A stretch of DNA of 64,000 bases from Roseburia sp. (GCA_023664265.1 JAMPFV010000003.1:61127-125126); one strand, 5' to 3'. Positions 23,424-33,480 are shown, counted from the stretch's first letter. The notes: generated by a model from the letters alone, not told the origin. Numbers and translations are program-made.

Positions 23424-25400
23424 ATGGAGAACAAGGGAAAGTATTACATTACGACGGCGATTGCCTACACCTCGGGCAAGCCGCACATCGGAAACAATTA
23501 TGAGATTGTACTGGCGGACAGCATCGCGCGGTACAAGCGCAAGGACGGGTATGACGTCTTTTTCCAGACGGGCACGGACGAGCATGGACAGAAGATTGAG
23601 CTGAAGGCGGCGGAGGCGGGCGTCACGCCCAAACAGTTTGTGGACGAGGTTGCGGGCGTGATCAAGGGGTTGTGCGATTTGATGAATATTTCGTATGACA
23701 AGTTTATCCGGACGACGGATGACTACCACGAGCGGCAGGTGCAGAAGATTTTCAAGCGGCTTTATGATCAGGGGGACATTTACAAGGGCGCATATGAGGG
23801 GCTTTACTGTACGCCGTGTGAGTCCTTCTGGACGGAGTCCCAGCTCAAGGATGGGAAGTGTCCCGACTGCGGGCGCGAGGTCAGGCCCGCGAAGGAGGAG
23901 GCTTATTTCTTTAAGATGAGCAAGTATGCAGACCGGCTGATCGAGCATATCAACAGGCATCCCGAGTTTATACAGCCTGTCTCGCGCAAGAATGAGATGA
24001 TGAACAATTTCCTGCTCCCGGGACTTCAGGATTTGTGCGTTTCGCGGACTTCGTTTCAGTGGGGGATCCCTGTTGATTTTGATGACAGGCATGTCGTTTA
24101 TGTGTGGCTGGATGCGCTGAGCAATTATATCACGGGCATCGGCTATGACGCGGACGGCGGCAGCACGGAGCAGTTTGCAAAGTTCTGGCCGGCGGATCTG
24201 CACCTGATCGGGAAGGACATTATCCGGTTCCATACGATTTACTGGCCGATTTTCCTGATGGCGCTTGGGGAGGAGCTGCCGCACCGGATATTCGGACATC
24301 CGTGGCTGCTGCAGAACAATGACAAGATGAGTAAGTCCAAGGGGAATATTATGTATGCGGACGACTTGGCGGAGATGTTCGGCGTGGACGCGGTGCGCTA
24401 TTTCGTGCTGCATGAGATGCCGTTCGAGAGCGACGGCTCTATCACATGGGATTTGATGGTGGAGCGCCTGAATTCCGACTTGGCCAATACGCTTGGAAAC
24501 CTCGTGAACAGGACCATCTCGATGAGCAATAAGTATTTTGGCGGCGTGGTCGAGGACAGGGGCGTCACCGAGGCGGTGGACGCGGATTTGAAGGCGGTGG
24601 TCACCGGCGCCTATGACCGAGTGGAGGCGAAGATGGCGGAGCTTCGGGTAGCGGACGCGCTGACGGAGATTTTTGCGCTGTTTAAACGCTGCAACAAATA
24701 TATCGACGAGACGGAGCCTTGGGTGCTGGCAAAGGACGAGACGAAAAAGGACAGACTTGCGACGGTTCTCTATAATCTGGTGGAGAGCATTGCCATCGGC
24801 GCGGGACTGCTCGAGCCGTTTATGCCGGAGACGGCCGCGAGAATTTCCGCACAGCTTTGCTGCGATATCCGCGACTTTGACAGCGCAAAGACTTTTGGCG
24901 TGTATCAGTCCGGCGGTCGGGTGACGGATGCGCCGGAAATCCTGTTTTCGCGGATTGACCCTAAGGATGTGGAGGAGAAGGTCGCGGCGTTGAGTGAGAA
25001 GCAGAGAAAAGAGGCGGCGGGAGCAAAGACGCAGGAGAGTGCGCAGGAGCAGGGAATCGACATCGAGGCCAAGGCGGAAATCACTTATGAGGATTTCGCG
25101 AAAATGCAGTTTCAGGTGGGGGAGATTATCGCCTGCGAAGCGGTGCCCAAGTCCAAGAAGCTGTTGTGTAGCAAGGTGAAAATCGGTTCGCAGGTAAAGC
25201 AGATCGTGTCCGGAATCAAGGCATACTACACGCCGGAGGAGATGGTGGGCAAAAAGGTGATGGTGCTCGTGAACCTCAAGCCTGCGACACTGGCAGGCGT
25301 GGTGTCGGAGGGAATGCTCCTGTGTGCGGAGGACGCACAGGGACAGCTCGCGCTGATGACGCCGGAGAAGGAAATGCCCTCCGGCGCGGAGATCGCATAG
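23424..25400 (+). CDS. metG: Methionyl-tRNA synthetase
   Basis: A 658-residue class I synthetase charging tRNA-Met. HIGN-type motif at residues 21-24, zinc knuckle CTPC and CPDC near 130-150, KMSKS near residue 300 (DKMSKSKGN), the anticodon-binding helical domain, and a C-terminal tRNA-binding (EMAP/Trbp111) domain at about 550-658 (YEDFAKMQFQVGEIIACEAV). It is controlled by the T-box just upstream. AAAGGAG precedes the ATG. Confidence 0.97.
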   Translation: MENKGKYYITTAIAYTSGKPHIGNNYEIVLADSIARYKRKDGYDVFFQTGTDEHGQKIELKAAEAGVTPKQFVDEVAGVIKGLCDLMNISYDKFIRTTDDYHERQVQKIFKRLYDQGDIYKGAYEGLYCTPCESFWTESQLKDGKCPDCGREVRPAKEEAYFFKMSKYADRLIEHINRHPEFIQPVSRKNEMMNNFLLPGLQDLCVSRTSFQWGIPVDFDDRHVVYVWLDALSNYITGIGYDADGGSTEQFAKFWPADLHLIGKDIIRFHTIYWPIFLMALGEELPHRIFGHPWLLQNNDKMSKSKGNIMYADDLAEMFGVDAVRYFVLHEMPFESDGSITWDLMVERLNSDLANTLGNLVNRTISMSNKYFGGVVEDRGVTEAVDADLKAVVTGAYDRVEAKMAELRVADALTEIFALFKRCNKYIDETEPWVLAKDETKKDRLATVLYNLVESIAIGAGLLEPFMPETAARISAQLCCDIRDFDSAKTFGVYQSGGRVTDAPEILFSRIDPKDVEEKVAALSEKQRKEAAGAKTQESAQEQGIDIEAKAEITYEDFAKMQFQVGEIIACEAVPKSKKLLCSKVKIGSQVKQIVSGIKAYYTPEEMVGKKVMVLVNLKPATLAGVVSEGMLLCAEDAQGQLALMTPEKEMPSGAEIA

Positions 25401-25414
25401 GGGAATGGAGACGG

Positions 25415-26065
25415 ATGATGATGACGAAGGCGGAGGCAATTATATTTGATTTGGATGGGACGATGTGGGATGCGTTGGAGGCGATACGCCTGACGTGGAA
25501 TCAGGTGGTCGCAAATCATTCGGAATGCAGGAAGGAGCCGATTTCTGCACAGGAGCTGAGCGGCTGCCTCGGGCTTCCGATGACGGAGATTGCGGCGAAG
25601 CTCTTCCCGAAAACCACACCGGAGCAGCAACAGGCGCTGATGGATGAGTGCTGTGAGCTGGAAAATGCTTATCTGAGGGAGCATGGGGCGATTCTCTATC
25701 CGGGATTGGAGGAGACGCTCCTGGCCCTCAAGAGGGAGTATAAGCTTCTGATAGTCAGCAACTGTCAGAGGGGGTATATTGAGAGCTTTATAGAGGCGCA
25801 TAAGCTCTCGGCGTGCTTTGATGATATCGAGTGCTGGGGCAATAACCGGCTCTCCAAGGGGGAGAATAACCGGCTGATTATGGAGCGCAACCATGTCACG
25901 AAGGCAGTGTACGTCGGAGACACCGCGGGGGATGAGGCGTCGGCGCGGGAGGCGGGCATCCCGTTTGTCTTTGCTGCTTACGGTTTTGGGCAGGCTGTCG
26001 CACCCGACTACACGATTCGGGCGTTTACGGAGCTGCCGCGCCTGATGGCGGAGGTGCTTCTTTAA
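25415..26065 (+). CDS. HAD-family phosphatase
   Basis: A 216-residue haloacid dehalogenase hydrolase of the PGP/beta-phosphoglucomutase type. Motif I IIFDLDGTMWD near residues 8-18 (nucleophile and acid Asp), motif II LLIVSNCQRG, motif III Lys around LSKGENNRL, and motif IV YVGDTAGDEASAREAG. The cap domain is helical (residues 20-80). Substrate cannot be told. Three consecutive ATG codons (25415, 25418, 25421) follow GGAG; the middle one is equally possible. It lies 14 bp after metG and is likely cotranscribed. Confidence 0.88.
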   Translation: MMMTKAEAIIFDLDGTMWDALEAIRLTWNQVVANHSECRKEPISAQELSGCLGLPMTEIAAKLFPKTTPEQQQALMDECCELENAYLREHGAILYPGLEETLLALKREYKLLIVSNCQRGYIESFIEAHKLSACFDDIECWGNNRLSKGENNRLIMERNHVTKAVYVGDTAGDEASAREAGIPFVFAAYGFGQAVAPDYTIRAFTELPRLMAEVLL

Positions 26066-26098
26066 GGAAGCGCCGGTCAAATTGCCGTTTCCTTAAAG
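26060..26098. terminator. Hairpin between convergent genes
   Basis: CTTTAAGGAA and TTCCTTAAAG pair, with an inner CCGG/CCG contact. The left arm contains the HAD gene stop. It probably ends transcription from both sides. Confidence 0.6.
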
Positions 26099-26118
26099 CC
26101 TCCGACGGATCACACGGC

Positions 26119-27537
26119 CTAATCTTCATCGGCGGCCTTCTCAAGGGTGAAGATAAACTCGGTGCCGACGCCCTCCGTGCTGATGACGTTGATGTTCTCA
26201 TTGTGGGAGTTGATGATTTCCCTGGTGATGGAAAGACCCAGTCCGGTGCCGCGCTTATCCTTGCCGCGGGAAATATCGGTCTTGTAAAAGCGGTCCCAGA
26301 TCAGCTTGAGGCTGTCCTTGGGAATCCCGATGCCGTTGTCCTTCACGGATACCAGAAGCTTGTTGGACTTTTCAACGGTTTCGATTTTGATGGATGAATT
26401 TTTGTGGCTGAACTTGATGGCATTGTCCACCAGATTGTAGAGCACCTGTTGAATCTTTACCATGTCGGCGTTGACGTACATGCTCTCGCCGGTCAGCACC
26501 AGTTCTATTGAAATCAGCTTTTCACGGCAGGTTCCTTCAAAGGAGGCTGCCGTGTTTTTGATGACCGGATTGATGTCAAAGTCGGCGCGCTCCAAAATCA
26601 TCCCGTTTGTGTTGAGGTTGTTCAGCGTGAGCAGCGAGTTCGTCAGCTTGGTCAGGCGGTCGGTCTCGTTGAGGACGACGCCGAGGTATTTCTCGTGAAG
26701 CTCGGGCGGGATGGTGCCGTCGAGCATCGCCTCGAGGTAGCCCCGTATGGAGGTCAGCGGGGAGCGGAAGTCGTGGGAGATATTTGCGACGAGACGCTTC
26801 TGGTTGTCCTCGCTCTTGGCGACCTCGCTGGCCATATAGGCGAGCGATGCCGCGAGATAGCCGATTTCGTCCTCGCTGTCCACCTGAAATTCATAGCGGA
26901 AATTCCCGACGGCGTACTGTTCCGTGGCGTGCGTAATCTTGCGCAGCGGGATATAGACCATCTCCGTGAAAAAGAGCAGGATGATCAGGGACAGCAGAAA
27001 CAGGATTGCCAGCGTCAGGTAGGAGATGTTCAGCAGGGAATTGCAGGACTGCTGAAGTTTCTCCATGGAGGCGTGGACAATCACATACCCCCTGACCTTG
27101 AAGCGGGAGGTGATGGGGGCGAACGCGGAAATCATATCCTCGTCAAACATCCCGAAAAAATTCCCGACGGTATAGAAAGAGCTGCCCGTGATGGTGGGGC
27201 TGAAATTGGGGATGGTTATCGGGTTCTCAATGTCCAACGGGGAGCCGGAATTCAGGACAATCAAACCGGAGGGGTTCACAATCCAGACGGAGGCGTCCAT
27301 AAAGGTGCCGATGGCCTCAAGCTGACGCCAGACGGATTCCAGCGTGACCTCGCTGTTGTACAAATCCTTCGCGTAGGAATCGGAAATCAGCAGCGCCTCC
27401 CGGTAGAGCGCGTCCGCCCGCTCGCGCTTCATCTGCTCCAGCGTCATGCTGGAGGTGAAGGTCGCGACCACAATAAAACCGAAAAACGCAAAGATCAGAT
27501 AGGCCACCACAAATTTCAGATACAGTGTCCGTTTCAT
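26119..27537 (-). CDS. Sensor histidine kinase
   Basis: A 472-residue membrane kinase. Membrane helices at about 8-29 and 172-192 flank an extracellular sensor; HAMP at 193-245; phosphoacceptor His255 in ANISHDFRSPLTSIRGYLEA; ATPase N box (DNAIKFSHKNSSI), G1 (VKDNGIGIP), and G2 (GTGLGLSI). It overlaps its response regulator by 4 bp and phosphorylates it. The layout is PhoR/ResE-like, but the signal is unknown. Confidence 0.94.
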   Translation of the reverse strand: MKRTLYLKFVVAYLIFAFFGFIVVATFTSSMTLEQMKRERADALYREALLISDSYAKDLYNSEVTLESVWRQLEAIGTFMDASVWIVNPSGLIVLNSGSPLDIENPITIPNFSPTITGSSFYTVGNFFGMFDEDMISAFAPITSRFKVRGYVIVHASMEKLQQSCNSLLNISYLTLAILFLLSLIILLFFTEMVYIPLRKITHATEQYAVGNFRYEFQVDSEDEIGYLAASLAYMASEVAKSEDNQKRLVANISHDFRSPLTSIRGYLEAMLDGTIPPELHEKYLGVVLNETDRLTKLTNSLLTLNNLNTNGMILERADFDINPVIKNTAASFEGTCREKLISIELVLTGESMYVNADMVKIQQVLYNLVDNAIKFSHKNSSIKIETVEKSNKLLVSVKDNGIGIPKDSLKLIWDRFYKTDISRGKDKRGTGLGLSITREIINSHNENINVISTEGVGTEFIFTLEKAADED

Positions 27538-28250
27538 GCAAGGCCCCCTTGGCTCCGAACCTCGAACTTATAGCCGACGCCCCATATAGTGGCGATGCGC
27601 CATGCGTCATGGTCCTTGATTTTCTCACGCAGGCGCTTGATGTGCACGTCAACCGTGCGGGTGTCCCCGATGTACTCGTATCCCCAAATCTGGTCGAGAA
27701 GCTGATCGCGGGTATAGACATGGTTGGGAGACGCGGCAAGAAAGTACAGGAGCTCCAGCTCCTTGGGCGGCATATCGACAGTTCTTCCGTTGTAGATTAC
27801 GGAATAGTTGGTGAGGTTGATGGTCAGGTCCGGGTAGCTTACCTGCTTGGAGGCGGGCGCTTCGACTGCCGGCGCGGCGGTCTTGTAGCGGCGCAGCACC
27901 GCCTTCACGCGGGCGATGAGTTCCTTGGTGTCAAAGGGCTTCTCCAGATAGTCGTCCGCACCCAGCTCCAGGCCGAGCACCTTGTCAAAGACCTCGCCCT
28001 TCGCGGAGAGCATGATAATCGGCGTCTGCGATTTCCGGCGGATTTCACGGCATACCTGATACCCATCGATTCCCGGGAGCATTAAATCCAGCAAAATCAG
28101 GTCGGGCGCGAAGGGCGTAAATTCGTGAAGCGCGGATTCCCCGTCGTAGACGATTTTGGTCTCAAAGCATTCCTTTGTCATGTACAGGGAGATAAGCTCC
28201 GCGATATTTTCGTCGTCATCCACAATTAAAATTTTCTGTTTGTTTACCAT
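27534..28250 (-). CDS. OmpR-family response regulator
   Basis: A 238-residue protein. The receiver domain has the acidic pocket DDD at 11-13, phospho-acceptor Asp55 (LILLDLMLPGIDG) and the switch Lys in YLEKPF. The C-terminal winged helix (residues 140-235) has RDQLLDQIWGYEYIGDTRTV. A short linker rich in Ala and Pro joins them. It is the first gene of the pair with the kinase. Confidence 0.95.
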   Translation of the reverse strand: MVNKQKILIVDDDENIAELISLYMTKECFETKIVYDGESALHEFTPFAPDLILLDLMLPGIDGYQVCREIRRKSQTPIIMLSAKGEVFDKVLGLELGADDYLEKPFDTKELIARVKAVLRRYKTAAPAVEAPASKQVSYPDLTINLTNYSVIYNGRTVDMPPKELELLYFLAASPNHVYTRDQLLDQIWGYEYIGDTRTVDVHIKRLREKIKDHDAWRIATIWGVGYKFEVRSQGGLA

Positions 28251-28287
28251 ATTTGATATTCCTTTCTATGCTAAGGGCTGTACACAG

Positions 28288-28320
28288 GGTCTGCAAACAA
28301 GGTCTGCAAACAAGGTTTGT
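28288..28320 (+). repeat. Short 13-nt direct repeats
   Basis: GGTCTGCAAACAA occurs twice in tandem (28288 and 28301) and a third diverged copy starts at 28314. They lie in the 86-bp spacer between mutS2 and the response regulator, so in the leader of the two-component operon. Confidence 0.65.
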
Positions 28321-28336
28321 ATACAGCTTCTGCGTA

Positions 28337-30730
28337 TTACTTAAAGTCGCAAATTGTGACACCTGCGTCACCTTCGCCGTACTCTCCCAAATGGAAGGAT
28401 TTCACATAGGAAACCCGCCGCAAATGTTGGTGCACCGCCTGACGGAGCGCACCGGTGCCCTTGCCGTGTACGATGCGGACGCTGGGCGCGTGGGACAGAT
28501 AGGCGTCGTCCAGATACTTGTCCAGCTCCGATATCGCCTCGTCCACGGTTTTGCCGAGCAGATTGATTTCCGTGGAGAGCGTGGCCGCCTTGGACATGCC
28601 GATACGCCCGGCGCCGGAGCTGCCTCGGACGCTCTTTTGGTAGCCGGAGACGCCTGACGGCGTGTCCTCTCTGACGAGAACCAAATCCCGGATATTTACC
28701 TTGGAGCGGATGATGCCGCACTGTACGAACAAATCTCCCTTTGCGTCAGGCATGGAGGAGATAGTGCCTTTTAATCCCATGGATACCACCTTTACGGAAT
28801 CTCCGGGTTTGATCTGAGTTGCCTTCAGAAGCTTGTGCGTGGGCTTTTCCTCCGGGCGGGACAGCTTGCTGTTTTTCTCGGAAATCTTGTCGCGCACCTT
28901 GGTGCGGGCCTTTTCCAGATCCTGTATGGAAGCGTTGTTCAGATTCACCTTTTGGAAATTGCGGATGGTCTCGTCCGCGACCTCCTTTGCGTCCGACAGG
29001 ATTCTGCGCGCCTCCTCGTTGGCCTCGCGCAGGATTTTGTCCTTCTGCGCGTCGAGACGCTCCTGCTTCTGCTCCAGCTTTTGTCTGAGGGAGCTGATTT
29101 CCGTCTTGTAACGCTGTATCTCATCCTGCTCCGCCTCGATGGTTTTGCGACTCTTCTCCAAATCCGCGAGCAGGTCCTCGAAGCTTTCCTCCGCCTCGCC
29201 GATGTGTTCCTTCGCGGAGGCAATGATCTCGTCGGAAAGACCGAGCTTTGAGGAGATGGCAAAGGCGTTGCTCTTGCCCGGAATGCCGATCAGAAGACGG
29301 TAGGTGGGGCGCAGTGTCTCCACGTCAAATTCACAGCAAGCGTTTTCGACATACGCCGCGGTGAGGGCAAAGACCTTCAGCTCGCTGTAGTGCGTCGTCG
29401 CCATCGTCCGGATTCCCTTATCGTGCAAATGCTTCAAAATCGCAATCGCGAGGGCGGCGCCCTCAGTGGGGTCGGTGCCGGCGCCCAGCTCGTCGAAGAG
29501 GCACAGCGCGTGCGCGTCGGCGTTCTTCAGGATGGAGATGGTATTGGTCATATGCGCCGAGAAAGTGGAGAGATTTTGCTCAATGCTCTGCTCGTCGCCG
29601 ATATCCGCGTAGACCTCGGTAAATACGCCGAGCTCCGAGCGGTCGAGCGCCGGAATATGAAGCCCGGACTGTCCCATCAGGGTAAAAAGCCCGACAGTTT
29701 TCAGCGACACGGTCTTGCCTCCGGTGTTGGGGCCTGTCACGATGAGCAAATCGAAATCCTTTCCCAGATAAATATCTATGGGAACGACCTGCTTCCTGTC
29801 CAGCAGCGGGTGACGGCCCTTGCGGATGTTGATATAGCGCTCCCCATTGAACAGGGGGCGCGAAGCATTCATGTCAATCGCGAGTCCCGCCTTGGCAAAG
29901 ATGAAGTCCAACAGGGTCAGCAGACGGTAGTTGTTCGCCAGCGTCTCGACATGCGCGGCGGCCTGTTCGCTGAGTTCCGCAAGTATCCGCTCAATCTCGC
30001 CCTTCTCCTCGAGGCTCAGCTCTTTCAGGCGGTTGTTGAGCTCCACGATGACGGACGGCTCAATGAAAAGCGTGGAACCGCTGGCGGACTGGTCGTGTAT
30101 CATGCCGGAGACATTGCCCTTGTATTCGGCCTTGACCGGAATGCAGTACCGATTGTTGCGCATGGTGATAACGGCGTCCTGCAGGTAGGTGCGGAAGCTT
30201 CCGTTTACCATGCCGGTAAGCTGGGAATGAATCTTTTCATTGGTCAGGCCGATGCTGCGCCGGATATGCTTTAAGGCAGGGCTGGCGTCGTCGGCAATTT
30301 CCTCCTCTGAGAGAATACAGCGGTTGATTTCGCTTTGAAGCGGGGTCAGCGGCTCCAAATTGGCAAAATAGGCCTGCAGGCTGTCCTCGATTTCCTCCTC
30401 GTGCTCCGTGCGGGAGAAGGCCTTCGCCTTTGCGGCGCATGCAAGCGATTGGGCGATTCCCAAAAGCTCGGGTGCGGACAGGGCGCTGCCGATTTCAAGG
30501 GATTTGAGGCTGTAGCCGATATCCCTGTTTCCGTTAAAGTGAATGCGCCCGCCCTTTACCAGACGGTTGAACGCGTCCGCCGTCTGCTGCTGCGCCGTGT
30601 CTATTTCCCGAATATCCGTCATGGGAAGCAGGCTCCTGCAGAGCTCCTTTCCGGGAGCGGAGCTGGCCTTCTCGATCAGCATATCAATGATCTTGTGGTA
30701 TTCCAGTATTTGTAACGCTTTTTTGTTCAT
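28337..30730 (-). CDS. mutS2: Endonuclease MutS2
   Basis: A 797-residue MutS2 ATPase. Core helices are followed by Walker A IVTGPNTGGKTVSLKTVGLF (near residue 330), Walker B ALCLFDELGAGTDPTEG, a coiled-coil arm (about 510-600) and a C-terminal Smr nuclease domain with INLLGKTVDEAISELDKYLD and IVHGKGTGALRQAV. In Firmicutes it acts in recombination control and rescue of collided ribosomes. The start at 30730 follows GAGG at six bases; the upstream ATG at 30742 has no site. A dispersed structured repeat supplies the leader. Confidence 0.95.
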   Translation of the reverse strand: MNKKALQILEYHKIIDMLIEKASSAPGKELCRSLLPMTDIREIDTAQQQTADAFNRLVKGGRIHFNGNRDIGYSLKSLEIGSALSAPELLGIAQSLACAAKAKAFSRTEHEEEIEDSLQAYFANLEPLTPLQSEINRCILSEEEIADDASPALKHIRRSIGLTNEKIHSQLTGMVNGSFRTYLQDAVITMRNNRYCIPVKAEYKGNVSGMIHDQSASGSTLFIEPSVIVELNNRLKELSLEEKGEIERILAELSEQAAAHVETLANNYRLLTLLDFIFAKAGLAIDMNASRPLFNGERYINIRKGRHPLLDRKQVVPIDIYLGKDFDLLIVTGPNTGGKTVSLKTVGLFTLMGQSGLHIPALDRSELGVFTEVYADIGDEQSIEQNLSTFSAHMTNTISILKNADAHALCLFDELGAGTDPTEGAALAIAILKHLHDKGIRTMATTHYSELKVFALTAAYVENACCEFDVETLRPTYRLLIGIPGKSNAFAISSKLGLSDEIIASAKEHIGEAEESFEDLLADLEKSRKTIEAEQDEIQRYKTEISSLRQKLEQKQERLDAQKDKILREANEEARRILSDAKEVADETIRNFQKVNLNNASIQDLEKARTKVRDKISEKNSKLSRPEEKPTHKLLKATQIKPGDSVKVVSMGLKGTISSMPDAKGDLFVQCGIIRSKVNIRDLVLVREDTPSGVSGYQKSVRGSSGAGRIGMSKAATLSTEINLLGKTVDEAISELDKYLDDAYLSHAPSVRIVHGKGTGALRQAVHQHLRRVSYVKSFHLGEYGEGDAGVTICDFK

Positions 30731-30736
30731 ATTTTT

Positions 30737-30833
30737 CCTCATTTCTGCGCTATTTTACCGCGCATAACGAGTTTGTGGCAAGCGCAACGCGCAGACACAA
30801 ATCTCGTGATTGAAAATTTTAATTTTCAATCTT
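30737..30833 (-). repeat. Dispersed structured repeat family A, copy 1
   Basis: On the minus strand: a palindrome AAGATTGAAAATT / AATTTTCAATC (30808-30833), a variable inner hairpin (ACGAG..TTTGTG / CACAAA..TCGT), then CGGTAAAATAGCGCAG and AAATGAGG (30737-30760). Both ends are repeated at 48548-48623. The conserved right end supplies the ribosome binding site of mutS2. Confidence 0.75.
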
Positions 30834-30963
30834 GAATCCTCCAAGGGCTTTATTCACAGTATAGCATGTTTTAAAGAAAAACACTAGCCGGGATTCTTTA
30901 CATTGTCGAGGGTATCGGCTATACTGATAGAGCGGGATTTTTATGGAAGGGGCGGGTTTGGTT

Positions 30964-32445
30964 ATGGATGAAAAACAAAATGACGCAAATAAAGCTTTCA
31001 ATGAAAATAAAGAAGATAAAGCGCCGATAGAGGCGAGTGATTTTGATTTCCTGCAGGAGCGGATCAAGGAGCGGCCGATTAACCGGCGCAGACTTTTCCG
31101 ACAGATGGTAACGACGGCAACGTTTGCGATTCTGTTCGGCGTGCTGGCCTGTCTTACCTTTCTGCTCTTGGAGCCGGTGCTCAACAACTGGCTTTATCCG
31201 GAGGAGGAGCCGAATGTGGTAACCTTCCCGCAGGAGCAGGACGAGATGCTTCCGGGAGATATGCTCACGGAGGACGAGAGCAGGACGGAGGGGAGCGGGC
31301 AGTTCGGGGCAAGGCCGATTGTCAGCCCGAGCGAGATGCTGGATCAGATTGCGGCGAGTCTGACGGAGGAGTCGGAGCAGGCCTCGGAGGAAAATCAGGA
31401 GGGGGACCCGTCCGAGGATGAGACGTCGGAGGATGCAGAGACGGAGACGGAGGACGCGGAGGCGCTGCTCAAGGGGTATATGAGCACCTACGAGGAGCTG
31501 CACGGCGTTTACCGCAGGACGCTCACCAGCATGGTGACAGTGACGGCGGTGCGCTCGGATGTAGACCTTTTTAATGACACCTATCAGAGCGAGGGCACGG
31601 TGGCGGGCGTCATTATCGCGAACAACAACAGGGAGCTTCTGATACTTACAAGGAAGGAGCCGCTCGACGATGCGGAGAGCATCCGCGTGAGCTTTTGCGA
31701 CGGTGCGGAGGCGGAGGCCGTTATCAAGAAGTTTGACGGGAACACGAAGCTTGCGGTGCTTGCGGTGGATTTGAAATATATTGACGAGGATACACTGGAT
31801 TATGTGTCAGTGGCAAGTCTTGGCAGTTCGGCATATTCAGGGATTATTGGCACGCCGGTGATTGCGATCGGCAATCTTTTCGGCTATAAGGACAATGTGT
31901 GCTATGGGATGGTTACGTCGAAGGACAATGTGATTGCGCTTGCGGATAATGAGTATGAGCTGATTACGACGGATATTTATGCGAGTGCGGATCCGAGCGG
32001 CATCCTTGTGAATCTGGAGGGGGATGTTATCGGTGTGATAGATAACAGCTACAACCACTCGGACACCCGCAACCTGATGTCTGCGATCGGCATTACGGAG
32101 CTGAAGGGGATGATAACGAAGCTTTCCAACGGGGATGATATTCCGTATCTCGGTATCTATGCGCAGGATATTTCCAGACAGGCGAGAATGGAATTGGGAC
32201 TTCCCCAGGGCGCATATATATTTGATATCGACATGGATTCACCCGCGATGCAGAATGGCATTCAAAAGGGGGATATCCTTGTGCAGATAGGGCAGCAGGA
32301 AATCAGGACGGCGGCGGACTACATGAACGCGCTTCGGGGAGCGCCGATTGACCGGAATATTCAGATTGTGGTGCTTCGGGCAGGCGTGGAGGAGTATGAG
32401 GAGATACGGTTCCTAGTGCAGCCGACGCTCCAGCCCGGGATGTAA
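30964..32445 (+). CDS. Membrane-anchored HtrA-like pseudoprotease with PDZ domain
   Basis: A 493-residue protein. Cytosolic N-terminus, one membrane helix at about 50-70, an acidic low-complexity stalk (90-170), a trypsin-like S1C domain (175-375) and a PDZ domain (about 390-480; IFDIDMDSPAMQNGIQKGDI). The triad is gone: the His position of the usual TNNHVV reads TRKEPL (Glu232), the Asp of TDLAVL reads TKLAVL (Lys262), and GNSGG reads ADPSG (Pro344). Fold motifs otherwise persist (GTPVIAIGN). It is probably a binding or sensing scaffold outside the membrane. Start uncertain: an ATG at 30943 is also possible. Confidence 0.85.
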   Translation: MDEKQNDANKAFNENKEDKAPIEASDFDFLQERIKERPINRRRLFRQMVTTATFAILFGVLACLTFLLLEPVLNNWLYPEEEPNVVTFPQEQDEMLPGDMLTEDESRTEGSGQFGARPIVSPSEMLDQIAASLTEESEQASEENQEGDPSEDETSEDAETETEDAEALLKGYMSTYEELHGVYRRTLTSMVTVTAVRSDVDLFNDTYQSEGTVAGVIIANNNRELLILTRKEPLDDAESIRVSFCDGAEAEAVIKKFDGNTKLAVLAVDLKYIDEDTLDYVSVASLGSSAYSGIIGTPVIAIGNLFGYKDNVCYGMVTSKDNVIALADNEYELITTDIYASADPSGILVNLEGDVIGVIDNSYNHSDTRNLMSAIGITELKGMITKLSNGDDIPYLGIYAQDISRQARMELGLPQGAYIFDIDMDSPAMQNGIQKGDILVQIGQQEIRTAADYMNALRGAPIDRNIQIVVLRAGVEEYEEIRFLVQPTLQPGM

Positions 32446-32535
32446 AAATAAAAAGTCTTTGGCAAGGATAATTAATTAAAGATAATTAATAGAAAGGATA
32501 AGTGCAGGCAGACTGCCTGAGATTTGGTGGAGATT

Positions 32536-33480
32536 ATGAAATATATTAAGGATTATAAGGACGGCGACAGGGTTTTTGATGTGTACTTTTGCAAGTACAA
32601 AAGCGCCGCGGTCACGAAGAACGGAAAGAGCTACGACAACGTAATTTTGCAGGACAAAACGGGCACGCTGGACGCGAAAATCTGGGATCCGAACAATTCG
32701 GGGATTGCGGAGTTCGAGATGTTTGACTATATCGAGGTGTACGGCGAGGTCACGAGCTTCAACGGCGCTTTGCAGGTCAATATCAAGCGCGTGCGCAAAT
32801 GCGAGGAGGGCGAGTATGACGAGCGCGAGTACATGCCTGTCAGCAAAAAGGACATCGATGAAATGTTCGCGGAGCTTCTGGGGCTGATGGACAGTGTTGA
32901 GAATACATATTTGAAAACGCTTCTCCGGAAATTCTTTGTGGAGGATGAGGCGTTTGCCAATGCCTTTAAAAAGTCCTCCGCCGCGAAAACGGTGCACCAT
33001 GGGTTTATCGGGGGACTTTTGGAGCATACGCTGGGTGTGGCGAAGCTGTGCGATTATTATTGCAGTGTCTATCCGGCGCTGAAAAGGGATTTGCTGCTGA
33101 CCGCGGCCATCTGCCACGATATGGGGAAGGTGCGGGAAATCAGTGCATTTCCCGCAAACGATTATACGGACGAGGGGCAGCTTCTGGGGCATATCGTGAT
33201 AGGCGCGGAGATGATTGGCGAGAAGGTGCGGGAAATTCCCGACTTTCCGCCCTTCCTCGAGATGGAGCTCAAGCACTGTATCTTGGCGCACCACGGGGAG
33301 TATGAGTTTGGTTCTCCGAAAAAGCCCGCAATCATGGAGGCGGTGGCGCTCTGCTATGCGGACAATACGGATGCGAAAATGGAGACCTTTACGGAAATTC
33401 TGGAATCGACGCAGGAGACGGGCTGGCTTGGCTTCAACAGATTGTTTGAGTCGAATTTGAAAGCAAGCAGATTGGATTAG
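32536..33480 (+). CDS. yhaM: 3'-5' exoribonuclease YhaM family
   Basis: A 314-residue protein with an N-terminal OB fold (residues 15-95, DRVFDVYFCKYKSAAVTKNG) that binds nucleic acid and a C-terminal HD domain (about 130-290) with HHGFIGGLLEHTLGVAKL, AAICHDMGKV (metal His-Asp) and ILAHHGEYEFGSPKKP. This is the domain order of YhaM/CBF1 nucleases that trim RNA or DNA 3' ends. Translation at 32536 is preferred over the TTG at 32524. Confidence 0.9.
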   Translation: MKYIKDYKDGDRVFDVYFCKYKSAAVTKNGKSYDNVILQDKTGTLDAKIWDPNNSGIAEFEMFDYIEVYGEVTSFNGALQVNIKRVRKCEEGEYDEREYMPVSKKDIDEMFAELLGLMDSVENTYLKTLLRKFFVEDEAFANAFKKSSAAKTVHHGFIGGLLEHTLGVAKLCDYYCSVYPALKRDLLLTAAICHDMGKVREISAFPANDYTDEGQLLGHIVIGAEMIGEKVREIPDFPPFLEMELKHCILAHHGEYEFGSPKKPAIMEAVALCYADNTDAKMETFTEILESTQETGWLGFNRLFESNLKASRLD

